Source: Pseudomonadota bacterium (GTDB taxonomy: Bacteria; Pseudomonadota; Gammaproteobacteria; Xanthomonadales; SZUA-38). From it: a stretch of DNA of 64,000 nt. Under the pieces are notes generated by a model that worked only from the letters and a program-made list of their open reading frames with translations, was not told where the DNA came from and did not search any database. Shown piece after piece: positions 31,617-40,348 of this stretch. Both the position numbers and the translations under genes were made by a program. The stretch lies in the NCBI GenBank assembly GCA_039033415.1, contig JBCCCR010000002.1, positions 250,835 through 314,834 on the forward strand, read 5' to 3'. Within the stretch, counting starts at the first letter, position 1. Every line of letters begins with the position of its first letter.

Positions 31617-34451
31617 ATGAATTGTTATCTGGTCACCGCCACCGCAGCCGTCGCGCTCTCGGTCGCCTACCAGGCGCTAAAGCCGCAGTCCGAAGGAGCC
31701 GCTGACCCGCGGACCACCATCGCCGCCGCCAAGCAGCTACAGACACCAGGTCCGGTGGCTTCCCGGCAAACGGCCCTTAGCGCTGCCGTTGAGGCTTCGA
31801 CCAAGGCGGCGACCGAGCGGCCGGCATCGTCTTTAGTCGTGAGCCCGGTTGAGTTCACGGCGCCGGCGATTGCGGCACCTGAGCGGCCCAGCGTCCCGGC
31901 TATTCCAGCGCCGCCGGCCGGCCAGTTTCATGCCGTTTCGCAGCCGGAGCAGGCGGAACTGGTGGTTTCCTACAAGGCAGAATCTTTCGATGCCATCGCT
32001 TGTCAGGTCAACGATCTCGGCGGTGAGGTCATCCGCCAGTTCGGCACGCTGAACATGGTTGAGGTCAGGCTGCCGGCACAAACCGAAGAGCTGCTGCTGG
32101 CCAGCAATGACGTGGTCGGCTTTAGCGCCAACGATTCGGTGGCAGCCATGTCGCGCAGCGCTCGCGCTGCCGTTAACCTGCCCTCAGCGTCCAGTCCCAA
32201 TGCGTTTCCGGCCAGCAATGTCGGGGTAGCGGTCTTGGATTCTGGCGTTGCGCAGCACAGCGATCTCGACGTGGAGGATCCGGTCGAGATTATTCCGGCC
32301 ACCAACGCCCTGCAGCGCTTCGATAGCTTCGCCAGCAATGGCTACGAAGCCAACGAAGGGGACGCACTGTTCAATTGGCGGTGGCATGAGGATCATGACG
32401 ACAACAGTCCGCACAGCGGCGACGTACGCCTGGTCTACGATCCGGATCACGACTACGTCGCGCGGCTAAAAGTCGACGATGGCTATACCACCCTGAGCCG
32501 GCTGGTAAACCTGGACGGCGCGCGCACCGCGTATCTCAGCTTTGACTGGCGCGCTCATCATCCCGAAGGTGCCCGAGACGGCATGCTCGACGTCTGGCAG
32601 TGGTCGGCGAACGCCGGCTGGTCGGTGATCTACCAGTTCCCGATCGATAAGAGCACCGACTTCACCAACGCGGAAATCGACCTGACACCCTACATTGCCG
32701 AAGAAACCAACATCGGTTTCGGTTTTAACGGCTTTGACGACCAGTACGTCGAGATCGACAACGTGGCCGTGGTGTCCACTCAGCTGAGCGGTGGCTTTTC
32801 CGATCGCTTCGACAACCGCTCCTACAGCAACCAGGACGGCGTCATGAACTGGTCATATTCCTGGGAGGAAGACCAGGACGACAACCATCACAATCGTGGC
32901 GACATCCGTCTGGTCAGTGACGGCAACGGCGGGTTTTTTGCACGCCTGGGCCATTCACCCGACTGGAATGCGATTAAGCGCGCGGTCAACCTGAGTGGCG
33001 TGCAGTCGGTGACCCTGCGCTTCGACTGGCGCGGCACTGCACCGAGCGGCAGCAACAATCAGGCTGGCGTCGACATCTGGGGCTGGTCCAACCAGCACGG
33101 CTGGACGCCGCTGGACCGCGTCTATCCCCAGGGCAACAGCGACTGGACGACTCACGTGGTCGACGCTTCGCAGTTCGCCGGCGAGCACTACGTCCAGTTC
33201 GGCTTCAGCGCCTGGAACATGGTGCCTGGTCAAAGCTTCGATCTGGACAACGTCTCGGTTGACGTAGACGTCGCCAGCAGCTCGCAGCACGATGGTTTTG
33301 GACACGGCACCCACGTCGCCGGCGTGATCAGCGGCAAGGGTGACTACGCGCCCAGCCAGGACTTCAAGGGTGTTGCGCCCGGCGCCAAGATCCATCCGGT
33401 GCGCGTGCTGGACAGCACGGGCCGAGGAACCGTTGCTGAGGTGATCTCGGGGCTGGAATGGGTGCTCGAAAACGCTGACGACCGCAACATTCGTGTCGTC
33501 AATCTGTCGCTCGGCAAGCCGGTCAACGAATCGGCGGAAACCGATCCGCTGGTTCAAGCCGTGGAGCGCGTCTGGGACGCCGGCATCACCGTGGTGGTCT
33601 CCGCGGGCAACTTCGGCCGGGAGGGTCACTTCACGATTACCAGCCCGGGTAACTCCCCGAAGGTGATCACCGTGGGATCCATTACGGATAACGGTACCAC
33701 CAGCTTCGGTGACGACTACACCTCAACCTATTCGTCGCGAGGCCCGACGGCCATCGACCACTTTCTCAAGCCCGATCTGGTGGCTCCCGGGAACAAGTGG
33801 GTGGCCTCGGTCAGCCTCGGGGACAAGCTGACGTCCGACCTGTCGGAGCGCCTCGAGGGATGCTCGGACTGCGACGACAACTACATGGAGCTCTCCGGCA
33901 CCAGCATGGCGGCCGCAGCCGTCTCCGGCGCCGCTGCCCTGATGCTATCGAAGGACCCGAGCCTGGAGCCTGCGACCGTCAAAGCTCGCCTGATGCGCTC
34001 TGCCCGCAAGGTGAATGAGGACCCGACTTACGCCGGCGCCGGGGTGCTGGACGTGCAGGCAGCCCTGAACGAAGGCGGGTTTGTCTTCAGTGACGCACTG
34101 TCACCCAAGATGGGCCGCTCTGACGAGGGTGAGGTGATCACCATTCAGGACACCGCCCTGCTGTGGGGTGACGAGGTCTGGGGCAACGGCTACCTGTGGG
34201 CCAACGGTTACCTCTGGGCCAACGGCTACTCAGCCTCTGACGGCTACGTCTGGTCCGACGGTTATCTCTGGGCCAACGGCTATCTGTGGGCTAACGGCTA
34301 TCTCTGGGCCAATGGCTATCTCTGGGCCAACGGCTACCTTTGGGCCAACGGTTACCTCTGGGCCAATGGCTACCTTTGGGCCAACAACGTGGTCAACGCC
34401 AACGCGCTGTATCAGCACCGCGGCAACGGCCTGGAGCTCAACGACGATTGA
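31617..34451 (+). CDS. Subtilisin-like (S8) serine protease with insert and GYLWAN repeats
   Basis: 944 residues from ATG 31617, chosen for AGGAAG upstream and the sigma-54 promoter before it. A short hydrophobic N-terminus (NCYLVTATAAVALSVAY) may export it. After a prodomain-like region (about 100-180) come the catalytic Asp in VAVLDSG (about 208), His in GHGTHVAG (about 563), Asn in VVSAGNFG and Ser in SGTSMAAAAVSGAAAL (about 763). The Asp-His gap is about 355 residues instead of about 30, filled by two related beta-rich modules, each with DxxDDNxxxxGDxRLV and a closing DNV strand. Residues 858-923 are eleven GYxWxx hexapeptides. Confidence 0.93.
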   Translation: MNCYLVTATAAVALSVAYQALKPQSEGAADPRTTIAAAKQLQTPGPVASRQTALSAAVEASTKAATERPASSLVVSPVEFTAPAIAAPERPSVPAIPAPPAGQFHAVSQPEQAELVVSYKAESFDAIACQVNDLGGEVIRQFGTLNMVEVRLPAQTEELLLASNDVVGFSANDSVAAMSRSARAAVNLPSASSPNAFPASNVGVAVLDSGVAQHSDLDVEDPVEIIPATNALQRFDSFASNGYEANEGDALFNWRWHEDHDDNSPHSGDVRLVYDPDHDYVARLKVDDGYTTLSRLVNLDGARTAYLSFDWRAHHPEGARDGMLDVWQWSANAGWSVIYQFPIDKSTDFTNAEIDLTPYIAEETNIGFGFNGFDDQYVEIDNVAVVSTQLSGGFSDRFDNRSYSNQDGVMNWSYSWEEDQDDNHHNRGDIRLVSDGNGGFFARLGHSPDWNAIKRAVNLSGVQSVTLRFDWRGTAPSGSNNQAGVDIWGWSNQHGWTPLDRVYPQGNSDWTTHVVDASQFAGEHYVQFGFSAWNMVPGQSFDLDNVSVDVDVASSSQHDGFGHGTHVAGVISGKGDYAPSQDFKGVAPGAKIHPVRVLDSTGRGTVAEVISGLEWVLENADDRNIRVVNLSLGKPVNESAETDPLVQAVERVWDAGITVVVSAGNFGREGHFTITSPGNSPKVITVGSITDNGTTSFGDDYTSTYSSRGPTAIDHFLKPDLVAPGNKWVASVSLGDKLTSDLSERLEGCSDCDDNYMELSGTSMAAAAVSGAAALMLSKDPSLEPATVKARLMRSARKVNEDPTYAGAGVLDVQAALNEGGFVFSDALSPKMGRSDEGEVITIQDTALLWGDEVWGNGYLWANGYLWANGYSASDGYVWSDGYLWANGYLWANGYLWANGYLWANGYLWANGYLWANGYLWANNVVNANALYQHRGNGLELNDD
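34188..34385 (+). repeat. Eleven 18-bp coding repeats (GYLWAN hexapeptides)
   Basis: Eleven in-frame units: two GYLWAN, one GYSASD, one GYVWSD, then seven GYLWAN. Third codon positions vary between units (GGC/GGT, TAC/TAT, CTG/CTC/CTT) while the amino acids stay the same, so the repeat is kept by selection on the protein and not by very recent duplication. Confidence 0.92.
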
Positions 34452-34532
34452 TCAACTTTGGGTGCATTCATGCACCTCACCAGGCGCAGCGGAGCATCAC
34501 CCCGCACCGCTGCGCCGCCTTTCTGAGAGGAG

Positions 34533-34577
34533 GCGCTGGCGAGCGCATATGAACTAGGAGGAGGCACTGGCAAGTGC
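34533..34577. repeat. Twin small hairpins with matching stem changes
   Basis: GCGCT-ggcg-AGCGC (34533-34546) and GCACT-ggca-AGTGC (34564-34577) are both preceded by AGGAGG-like sequence. The two copies differ at one stem base pair (G-C versus A-T) with both partners changed, so pairing is kept. They lie between the protease stop and its terminator. Confidence 0.6.
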
Positions 34578-34588
34578 CGCAGCAACAG

Positions 34589-34621
34589 CGCCGCGAGCTT
34601 TAACGCTCGCGGCGTTTTTTT
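34589..34621 (+). terminator. Rho-independent terminator after the protease gene
   Basis: CGCCGCGAGC and GCTCGCGGCG form a perfect 10-bp stem around TTTAAC, followed by seven T. It lies 138 bp downstream of the protease stop and touches the end of the convergent hydrolase gene. Confidence 0.92.
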
Positions 34622-35441
34622 ATGCCAGCCAGCGCACCAGCGTCTTCGCCTCGGTGCCCGGCGTTGGGTCCGACAGGTCCAGCACCTCAACCTGCGACAC
34701 CCGCGCGGAGACCGTCTCGGTTGCATCCCGCAGCGGATCGTCAGCGTGGGTCAGCAGGCAGGCGGGTACTCCCAGCAGCGCCAGCCGCTCGATGATGGGG
34801 TGGCGGAACACGGCGTGATAGGTTTTGTGGTAGTGGGTCAGGTTTTTCAGCAGCCCAACCACCAGCGTGTGCAGAAACTCAGGCTCGAGGTGACCACCGA
34901 ATCGGATATGGGCGGGCGTCTTGCGGAAGTGAGGATAGAAGATCATCTGGTCCCGAACGTAGTGAAACGCCCAATTGAACTGTCCCCCGATGTCGTCGGG
35001 CGCCTGCGGCGGCGCGTAGTGTGTTAAGAATTCTTCGCGCTCCTCGTCCGAGAGAACCGCAATTCCGTGCATCGCCAGGTGAGCCACACGCTCGGGCTGC
35101 GCCAGGGCTAGCTCGACGCCGATGTGAGAACCCGTATGCGTTCCGTAGACGTCACAGCGTTCAATATGGAGGGCAGCTAGGAATCGCGCCATGCTGTCGG
35201 CGTAGTCCGGGAGCGCGGGTGAGTCCTGCAGGGGCGGGGCCGAGTCGCCGTTGCCCAGGGTGTCGGGCGCAATCACGCGACGGGTCTGGCCCAGCTCCAT
35301 CATCAGCGGCTCGAGAAACACCGAGCTGGCGGGTGAAGCGTGCATCATCAGGATCGGCAGGCCTGGCTGATCTGCGCCAGCCTCGCGGTAGTGCACCAAG
35401 CCCTCTGCGAGCCGGACAAAGTGACGATCGATGGTGGTCAT
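34620..35441 (-). CDS. Alpha/beta-hydrolase fold protein with atypical catalytic residues
   Basis: 273 residues. The fold is clear from the N-terminal LPILMMHASPASSVFLEPLM (oxyanion region) and the nucleophile elbow CDVYGTHTGSHIGVELALAQP (in parts, about residues 97-117), followed by a cap region. At the elbow the pattern Gly-Thr-His-Thr-Gly puts histidine where Ser, Asp or Cys is normally found, and the C-terminal end (VLDLSDPTPGTEAKTLVRWL) lacks the usual catalytic histidine. It may be non-hydrolytic or use another chemistry. It stands alone on the minus strand, divergent from aceE. Confidence 0.88.
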   Translation of the reverse strand: MTTIDRHFVRLAEGLVHYREAGADQPGLPILMMHASPASSVFLEPLMMELGQTRRVIAPDTLGNGDSAPPLQDSPALPDYADSMARFLAALHIERCDVYGTHTGSHIGVELALAQPERVAHLAMHGIAVLSDEEREEFLTHYAPPQAPDDIGGQFNWAFHYVRDQMIFYPHFRKTPAHIRFGGHLEPEFLHTLVVGLLKNLTHYHKTYHAVFRHPIIERLALLGVPACLLTHADDPLRDATETVSARVSQVEVLDLSDPTPGTEAKTLVRWLA

Positions 35442-35594
35442 GAGGATGTCTCCTTAAGCGCGGCGTCAGTTTAGGGGCAATCGCAGCAGCTCGGCATGAT
35501 TTTGCTGCATGGAATCATCCGTAGAATTCGTTTGTCAGAGGACCTGGGGAGAGTTACAACACCCTGGGGCTCTGCGCCCGAGCAAGGTTATGTT

Positions 35595-38291
35595 GTGAAA
35601 CAATTCGATCCGCTGTTTGAAAATACTGACGATACCGATCCAGAAGAGACGCAGGACTGGCTGGACTCATTGGCGTCGGTCATCCGCCACGCCGGACCTG
35701 AGCGTGCCCGCTTTCTCATGGGCACGCTGGACGCCTACGCCCGCGAGCAGGGTGTGGACGGGCCGCCCGCCCGCTTTTCCGCTTACCTGAACTCTATCGA
35801 CCTGCACGACCAGCCGCCCTACCCGGGCGACCTCGCGATCGAGCAACGGCTCACCGCCATGATGCGGTGGAACGCGCTGTGTATGGTCAGTCGGGCCAAC
35901 AAGGCCCACGCCGAGCTCGGCGGGCATATCGCCACCTATGCGTCGGCAGCGGAAATCTTCGAGACCGGTTTCCATCATTTTTTCCGCGGCCCGGAAGCCG
36001 CCGGCGGCGGCGACCTGGTGTTCTACCAGCCGCATTCCTCGCCCGGCATTTATGCACGCTCTTTTGTCGAGCGACGTTTCGATGAGGACAAGCTGCTCAA
36101 GTTTCGCCGGGAAGCCGCCGGCCAGGGCCTGAGCGCGTATCCCCATCCGTGGCTGATGCCGGACTACTGGCAGTTCCCCACCGGCTCCATGGGCATCGGC
36201 CCGCTGGCAGCGATTTACCAGGCGCGCTTCATGCGCTACCTGCACGCGCGCGGCCTGGCCGACACCACTGGACGGCACGTGTGGGGTGTCTTCGGTGACG
36301 GCGAAATGGACGAACCGGAGTCGCTTGCGGGGCTCTCCATAGCCGCCCGCGAGCGGCTGGACAACGTGACCTTCATCGTCAACTGCAACCTGCAGCGGCT
36401 GGACGGACCGGTGCGCGGCAACGGTCAGATCATTCAGGAGCTGGAGGCAACGTTTACCGGCGCCGGCTGGCGGGTGATCAAGGTTCTGTGGGGCTCAGAC
36501 TGGGATACCTTGTTTGCCGCCGACACCGATCACGTGCTGGCCAAACATTTTGCCAACACGGTCGACGGTCAGTACCAGACGCTGGGCGCCAACGACGGCC
36601 AGTACAACGTCGAGCACTTTTTCTCCCTCGATCCAGCGCTTCGCGAGCTGGTCGCCCACCTGTCCCCGGACGAGATCAACCAGCTCCACCGCGGCGGTCA
36701 CGACCCGAAGAAGCTTTTTGCCGCCATGGCGCAGGCGCGCTTGCCTTCGGATCAGCCGACGGTGATCCTGGCCAAGACCAAGAAAGGTTTTGGTATGGGC
36801 ACGGTCGGCGAATCGAGGATGACCAGCCACCAGCAGAAGAAACTGGGCTCGGAAGACCTCCTGGCCTATCGGGATCGCTTCGATCTGCCCCTGACCGACG
36901 ATCAGGCGGCCAGCATGACCTTTTACCGCCCCGAAGCGGGTACCGCCGAGTACGAATACCTGATGGAGCGACGCCGCAGCCTCGGCGGGTTCCTGCCGCA
37001 GCGCCGCCGCCGCTCGGTGCCGCTGCCGGTACCGGAGCTCAAGGCCACCGCCGACTTTGCGCTGGCCGGCAGTAAACGTCCGGTATCGACCACGAGCGTC
37101 CTGGTGCGGCACCTTTCCAAGCTGTTAAAAGACCCAGAGCTCGGCCCGAAGATCGTCCCGATTGTGGCCGACGAGGCGCGCACCTTCGGCATGGCCGGTT
37201 TGTTCAGGCAAATCGGCATCTACTCACCGGACGGCCAGCAGTATCAGCCGGAAGATCAGCAGTCGCTGATGGTGTATCGCGAGTCGCGCGACGGCCAGCT
37301 GCTCGAGGAGGGCATCACCGAGGCTGGCGCGCTGTCATCCTGGAGCGCCGCGGCCACCGCTTACAGCACCCACGACCTGGCGCTCCTGCCGATCTACATC
37401 TTTTACAGCGTGTTCGGCTTCCAGCGGGTGGGGGACCTCATCTGGGCCGCCGCCGACCAGCGGGCCCGCGGTTTTCTGATCGGTGCCACGGCGGGTCGCA
37501 CCACCCTGTCGGGCGAGGGGCTGCAGCACCAGGACGGCACCAGCCAGCTCATCGCGGCAACGGTACCAGCGTGCCGGGCTTACGACCCAGCGTTCGGCTA
37601 CGAGGTGGCCGCAATCTTCGATTACGGCGCGCGCCGCATGCTGGAGCAGACCGTCGACGAGTTTTACTACCTGACCGTCGGCAACGAGAACGTCGAACAG
37701 CCCGCTATGCCGAAGCACGTCTCTCCCGAGCGGGTCATTTCCGGCCTCTACCGTTATGCGCGCCTCGGACCCGAAGGCGAAACGCAGGTGAGGGTTGTGG
37801 CCAGCGGGACCATTTTTATCGAGGCGTTGGCCAGCGCTCGCTGGCTGGCCGAGGCTGGGATTCGCGTTGAGCTATTCAGCCTCACCTCAGCCAGCGAAGT
37901 GGTTCGCGATGCCGCCGAGGTGGCGCGACAGCGTCGGCACGGCGGGCCCAAAGATCTGACGAGCACGCTGGAACGGGAGCTGGCGGGTTCAGCTCCGGTG
38001 GTCGCGGTAACTGACTACGTGAGAGCGGTCGTGGAGCCGCTCGGGGCCTATCTGGAGTGCCCGTTTGTCGCGCTGGGTACCGACGGTTATGGCCGCAGCG
38101 ACACGCGCCGCGATCTGCGAACCTTCTTTGAAGTCAGCCGGGACCACCTGTCGCTCTGCGCGCTGGATGCCGCCCGCCGATCGGGCTCGCTCAGCGGGGC
38201 GAATTTTGAGCGACTGACCCGCGACCTGACCCTTTCCGACGCCGAAGCTGCACCGTGGCAGGAACGGTCCGGGCCCGATCAGTCTGGCTAG
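35595..38291 (+). CDS. aceE: Pyruvate dehydrogenase E1 component, homodimeric type
   Basis: 898 residues from the GTG at 35595 (preceded by AAGG), close to the 887 of E. coli AceE; the frame extends to an ATG at 35496 but the family N-terminus (DPEETQDWLDSLASVIRHAGPERARFL) fits the GTG. The TPP site is GDGEMDEPESLAGL to NCNLQRLDGPVRGNG (about 270-310), and KKGFGMGTVGESRMTSHQQKKL (in parts, about 430) matches the active-site loop. It decarboxylates pyruvate to feed acetyl groups to E2. No aceF or lpd gene lies in the window, so it is separated from its partners here or is a second E1. It could act on another 2-oxo acid. Confidence 0.92.
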   Translation: MKQFDPLFENTDDTDPEETQDWLDSLASVIRHAGPERARFLMGTLDAYAREQGVDGPPARFSAYLNSIDLHDQPPYPGDLAIEQRLTAMMRWNALCMVSRANKAHAELGGHIATYASAAEIFETGFHHFFRGPEAAGGGDLVFYQPHSSPGIYARSFVERRFDEDKLLKFRREAAGQGLSAYPHPWLMPDYWQFPTGSMGIGPLAAIYQARFMRYLHARGLADTTGRHVWGVFGDGEMDEPESLAGLSIAARERLDNVTFIVNCNLQRLDGPVRGNGQIIQELEATFTGAGWRVIKVLWGSDWDTLFAADTDHVLAKHFANTVDGQYQTLGANDGQYNVEHFFSLDPALRELVAHLSPDEINQLHRGGHDPKKLFAAMAQARLPSDQPTVILAKTKKGFGMGTVGESRMTSHQQKKLGSEDLLAYRDRFDLPLTDDQAASMTFYRPEAGTAEYEYLMERRRSLGGFLPQRRRRSVPLPVPELKATADFALAGSKRPVSTTSVLVRHLSKLLKDPELGPKIVPIVADEARTFGMAGLFRQIGIYSPDGQQYQPEDQQSLMVYRESRDGQLLEEGITEAGALSSWSAAATAYSTHDLALLPIYIFYSVFGFQRVGDLIWAAADQRARGFLIGATAGRTTLSGEGLQHQDGTSQLIAATVPACRAYDPAFGYEVAAIFDYGARRMLEQTVDEFYYLTVGNENVEQPAMPKHVSPERVISGLYRYARLGPEGETQVRVVASGTIFIEALASARWLAEAGIRVELFSLTSASEVVRDAAEVARQRRHGGPKDLTSTLERELAGSAPVVAVTDYVRAVVEPLGAYLECPFVALGTDGYGRSDTRRDLRTFFEVSRDHLSLCALDAARRSGSLSGANFERLTRDLTLSDAEAAPWQERSGPDQSG

Positions 38292-38313
38292 CCTGCTGGT
38301 CCTGGGAGGCTAG
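38288..38313. terminator. Hairpin spanning the stops of convergent aceE and HAD genes
   Basis: CTAGCCT and AGGCTAG form a 7-bp stem with a 12-nt loop; each arm contains the TAG stop of the facing gene. No T-tract follows. It may work as a small bidirectional terminator. Confidence 0.45.
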
Positions 38314-39050
38314 ACGCCGTCCGGGTTCGACTGGGCTAGCTCTGCACGGTGGGCGTCCGCGAGCTCAGCCAGCGAGTTGAACATGAAATCCGGCTGTGGT
38401 GCGTCGGCGAGATCCAGCGTCGCACCGGGCCCGGTCTTGTCGAAACGGCGGTGGATCCAGCATCGCGCTAACCCCAGCTTCGCCGCCGGCTCATGGTCGT
38501 GATACAGGCTCTGAGCCGTGTGCAGAATCTGATCCCGACGGGTACCCATGGCCTCGAGGTGCTCCAGCATGTACTGGAAATTCCGCTCGTCCGGCTTGTA
38601 AGAGCCGATATCCTGGGCCGTAAACACGGCGGTGAACGACGCCCGTAGCTTTTTTTCCGTCTCCGCAAACAGGTTGTTGTCGACGTTTGACAGGATCACT
38701 AGCTGGTAGTGTTCCGCCAGCTGGGTCAGCGCGTCCACGGTGTCGGAAAACGGGTCCCAGCGGCCAACGCTGCGGCCGTATTCGAGACACTCGTCCCAGC
38801 TGACTCGGATTCGCCAGCGTTCCGCCAGGCGCCGGTAAACCACCGCGAGCGTCTCGGCATACGACATCGTTGGATTAGCCTGCTGCTGCCGCGTTTCCTC
38901 TTCACCGTGCGCCGCCAGAATGTCGTTGCGGTCCGGCGCGGGCGACACTTGATAGGTCAGCGGCATCAGCGCGTCGAGCATGCCGGTCTCCCAGTCGATC
39001 AGCGTGCCGTAGCAGTCAAAACTTAACGTTGTGAAGTCACTGAGCTTCAT
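38310..39050 (-). CDS. Haloacid dehalogenase type II (HAD superfamily hydrolase)
   Basis: 246 residues. Motif I is FDCYGTLIDWETG (nucleophile Asp about residue 12), motif II VILSNVDNN (about 118) and the later SYKPDERNFQYML (Lys) and CWIHRRFDKTGPG segments fit the L-2-haloacid dehalogenase/phosphoglycolate phosphatase branch. The cap is the small helical type. Its ATG shares one base with the threonine aldolase stop (TGATG), so both are in one operon. Whether it acts on halo-acids or phosphate esters cannot be told from sequence. Confidence 0.9.
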   Translation of the reverse strand: MKLSDFTTLSFDCYGTLIDWETGMLDALMPLTYQVSPAPDRNDILAAHGEEETRQQQANPTMSYAETLAVVYRRLAERWRIRVSWDECLEYGRSVGRWDPFSDTVDALTQLAEHYQLVILSNVDNNLFAETEKKLRASFTAVFTAQDIGSYKPDERNFQYMLEHLEAMGTRRDQILHTAQSLYHDHEPAAKLGLARCWIHRRFDKTGPGATLDLADAPQPDFMFNSLAELADAHRAELAQSNPDGV

Positions 39051-40105
39051 CAGGCCACCCTCGCCTCGGCGGCGCTCAAGACGTCTCGGATCTTGTCGAT
39101 AGCCGAAGCCAGCGCTTCGCTCGTCACATCGAGATGCGTCACCGCCCGGATCTCTGCTCCTGCGTCTCCCAGCGCTACCCCCTGTTGCATCAGCGTAGCG
39201 ATCAGCTCGCCGTGGCTAATCAGACCCGGGTCGACGCGAAAGAACACCATGTTGGTTTCCGGCTGAGGGTTTGTGACGAGAACGCCCGGCATCCCGGCCA
39301 GGGCCTGCGCCAGCACTCGAGCGTGATGGTGATCCTCAGCCAGCCGCTCGACGTGGTGTTCCAGCGCATGCAGGCAGCCCGCGGCGGCAATCCCCGCCTG
39401 ACGCATGGCGCCGCCAAACGCCTGCTTATATCGTCGAGCCTGGTCCACGAAAGATTGGCTGCCCGCGAGCACTGCACCGATCGGTGCACCAAGCCCTTTG
39501 GTGAAATCGATCCAGACGCTGTCCATCAGCCCGCCGAATCGGCTGGCCGGCACGCCGCTGGCCACCGCCGCGTTCAGCAGCCGCGCCCCGTCCATATGGA
39601 TGGGCATGCCGAGGGTCTTCGCCGCTCCGGCAACTGAGGTCAGCTGGTCTTCGGTCCAGACACAGCCGCCACCAAAGTTATGCGTCTGCTCGACGCAGAC
39701 CAGCCCAAGGGGCGCCGCGTAGGGTTCGGGACAGGCCTGGGCCCGGGCGCGGGCCTCGTCAAGCTGCTCGGCGGTAAAGATCCCCCGCTCGCTGTCGACC
39801 GGCTCCAGCATCACGGACGAGGTGATCGCCGCCCCACCGGACTCGGCGCGGAAAATATGCGACATCGTGTCGGCAAACACGACATCGCCGGGCCGGGTGT
39901 GAACCTTGATCGCGATCATGTTGCACATCGTTCCCCCGGGCAGCCACAGGGCGGCCTCCTGGCTCAGCAGTTCGGCGGTGCGCGCGAGCAGCCGGTTAAC
40001 CGTAGGATCTTCTCCTTTCTGCTCATCCCCAACCTCGGCGCGAGCGATCACCTCCCGCATAGCGGGCGTGGGTTGGGTTTCGGTATCGCTGACCAGTGGG
40101 ATCAT
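39050..40105 (-). CDS. ltaE: Low-specificity threonine aldolase
   Basis: 351 residues of PLP fold type I. Motifs include LVSDTETQPTPAMREVIARAEVGDE (in parts), the aromatic-stacking and Asp region IHMDGARLLNAAVA (about 170-183) and the PLP lysine in WIDFTKGLGAPIGAVLAGS (about 199). It cleaves L-threonine or L-allo-threonine to glycine and acetaldehyde. It is the first gene of a two-gene operon with the HAD protein. A 15-bp near-palindrome about 40 bp upstream could be its operator. Confidence 0.92.
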   Translation of the reverse strand: MIPLVSDTETQPTPAMREVIARAEVGDEQKGEDPTVNRLLARTAELLSQEAALWLPGGTMCNMIAIKVHTRPGDVVFADTMSHIFRAESGGAAITSSVMLEPVDSERGIFTAEQLDEARARAQACPEPYAAPLGLVCVEQTHNFGGGCVWTEDQLTSVAGAAKTLGMPIHMDGARLLNAAVASGVPASRFGGLMDSVWIDFTKGLGAPIGAVLAGSQSFVDQARRYKQAFGGAMRQAGIAAAGCLHALEHHVERLAEDHHHARVLAQALAGMPGVLVTNPQPETNMVFFRVDPGLISHGELIATLMQQGVALGDAGAEIRAVTHLDVTSEALASAIDKIRDVLSAAEARVA

Positions 40106-40144
40106 CGGGTTACATCATCAGGTTATCGGCGGATGCCAGAGCCG

Positions 40145-40159
40145 CTGAGTTTAACTCAG
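40145..40159. promoter_or_regulatory. Near-palindrome upstream of threonine aldolase
   Basis: CTGAGTT-t-AACTCAG is a perfect 7-bp inverted repeat around one base, 39 bp upstream of the aldolase ATG. The rest of the 243-bp gap to the YqaA-like gene shows nothing I can assign. Confidence 0.4.
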
Positions 40160-40348
40160 TCAAACCCCGATCAGAGCTCCTAAGAGGTCAGTTGGCGGAT
40201 GAGCGCCTGCGGCCGAGGTGAACGGTTTGGCAACCGGCGGCGTGATATAAGCCCGTCACCTTTCCGAATTTCGACACACACCCGTGACAAACCGAGCCCC
40301 CGCCACTGTTGTCGACGATCCCCCAGGCTACCTGCTGACGCCAACACC

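Noticed and set aside
34188..34385. Possible CRISPR array from regular 18-bp repeats
   Set aside because: The repeats are contiguous with no spacers, in frame with the protease and vary only at synonymous sites.
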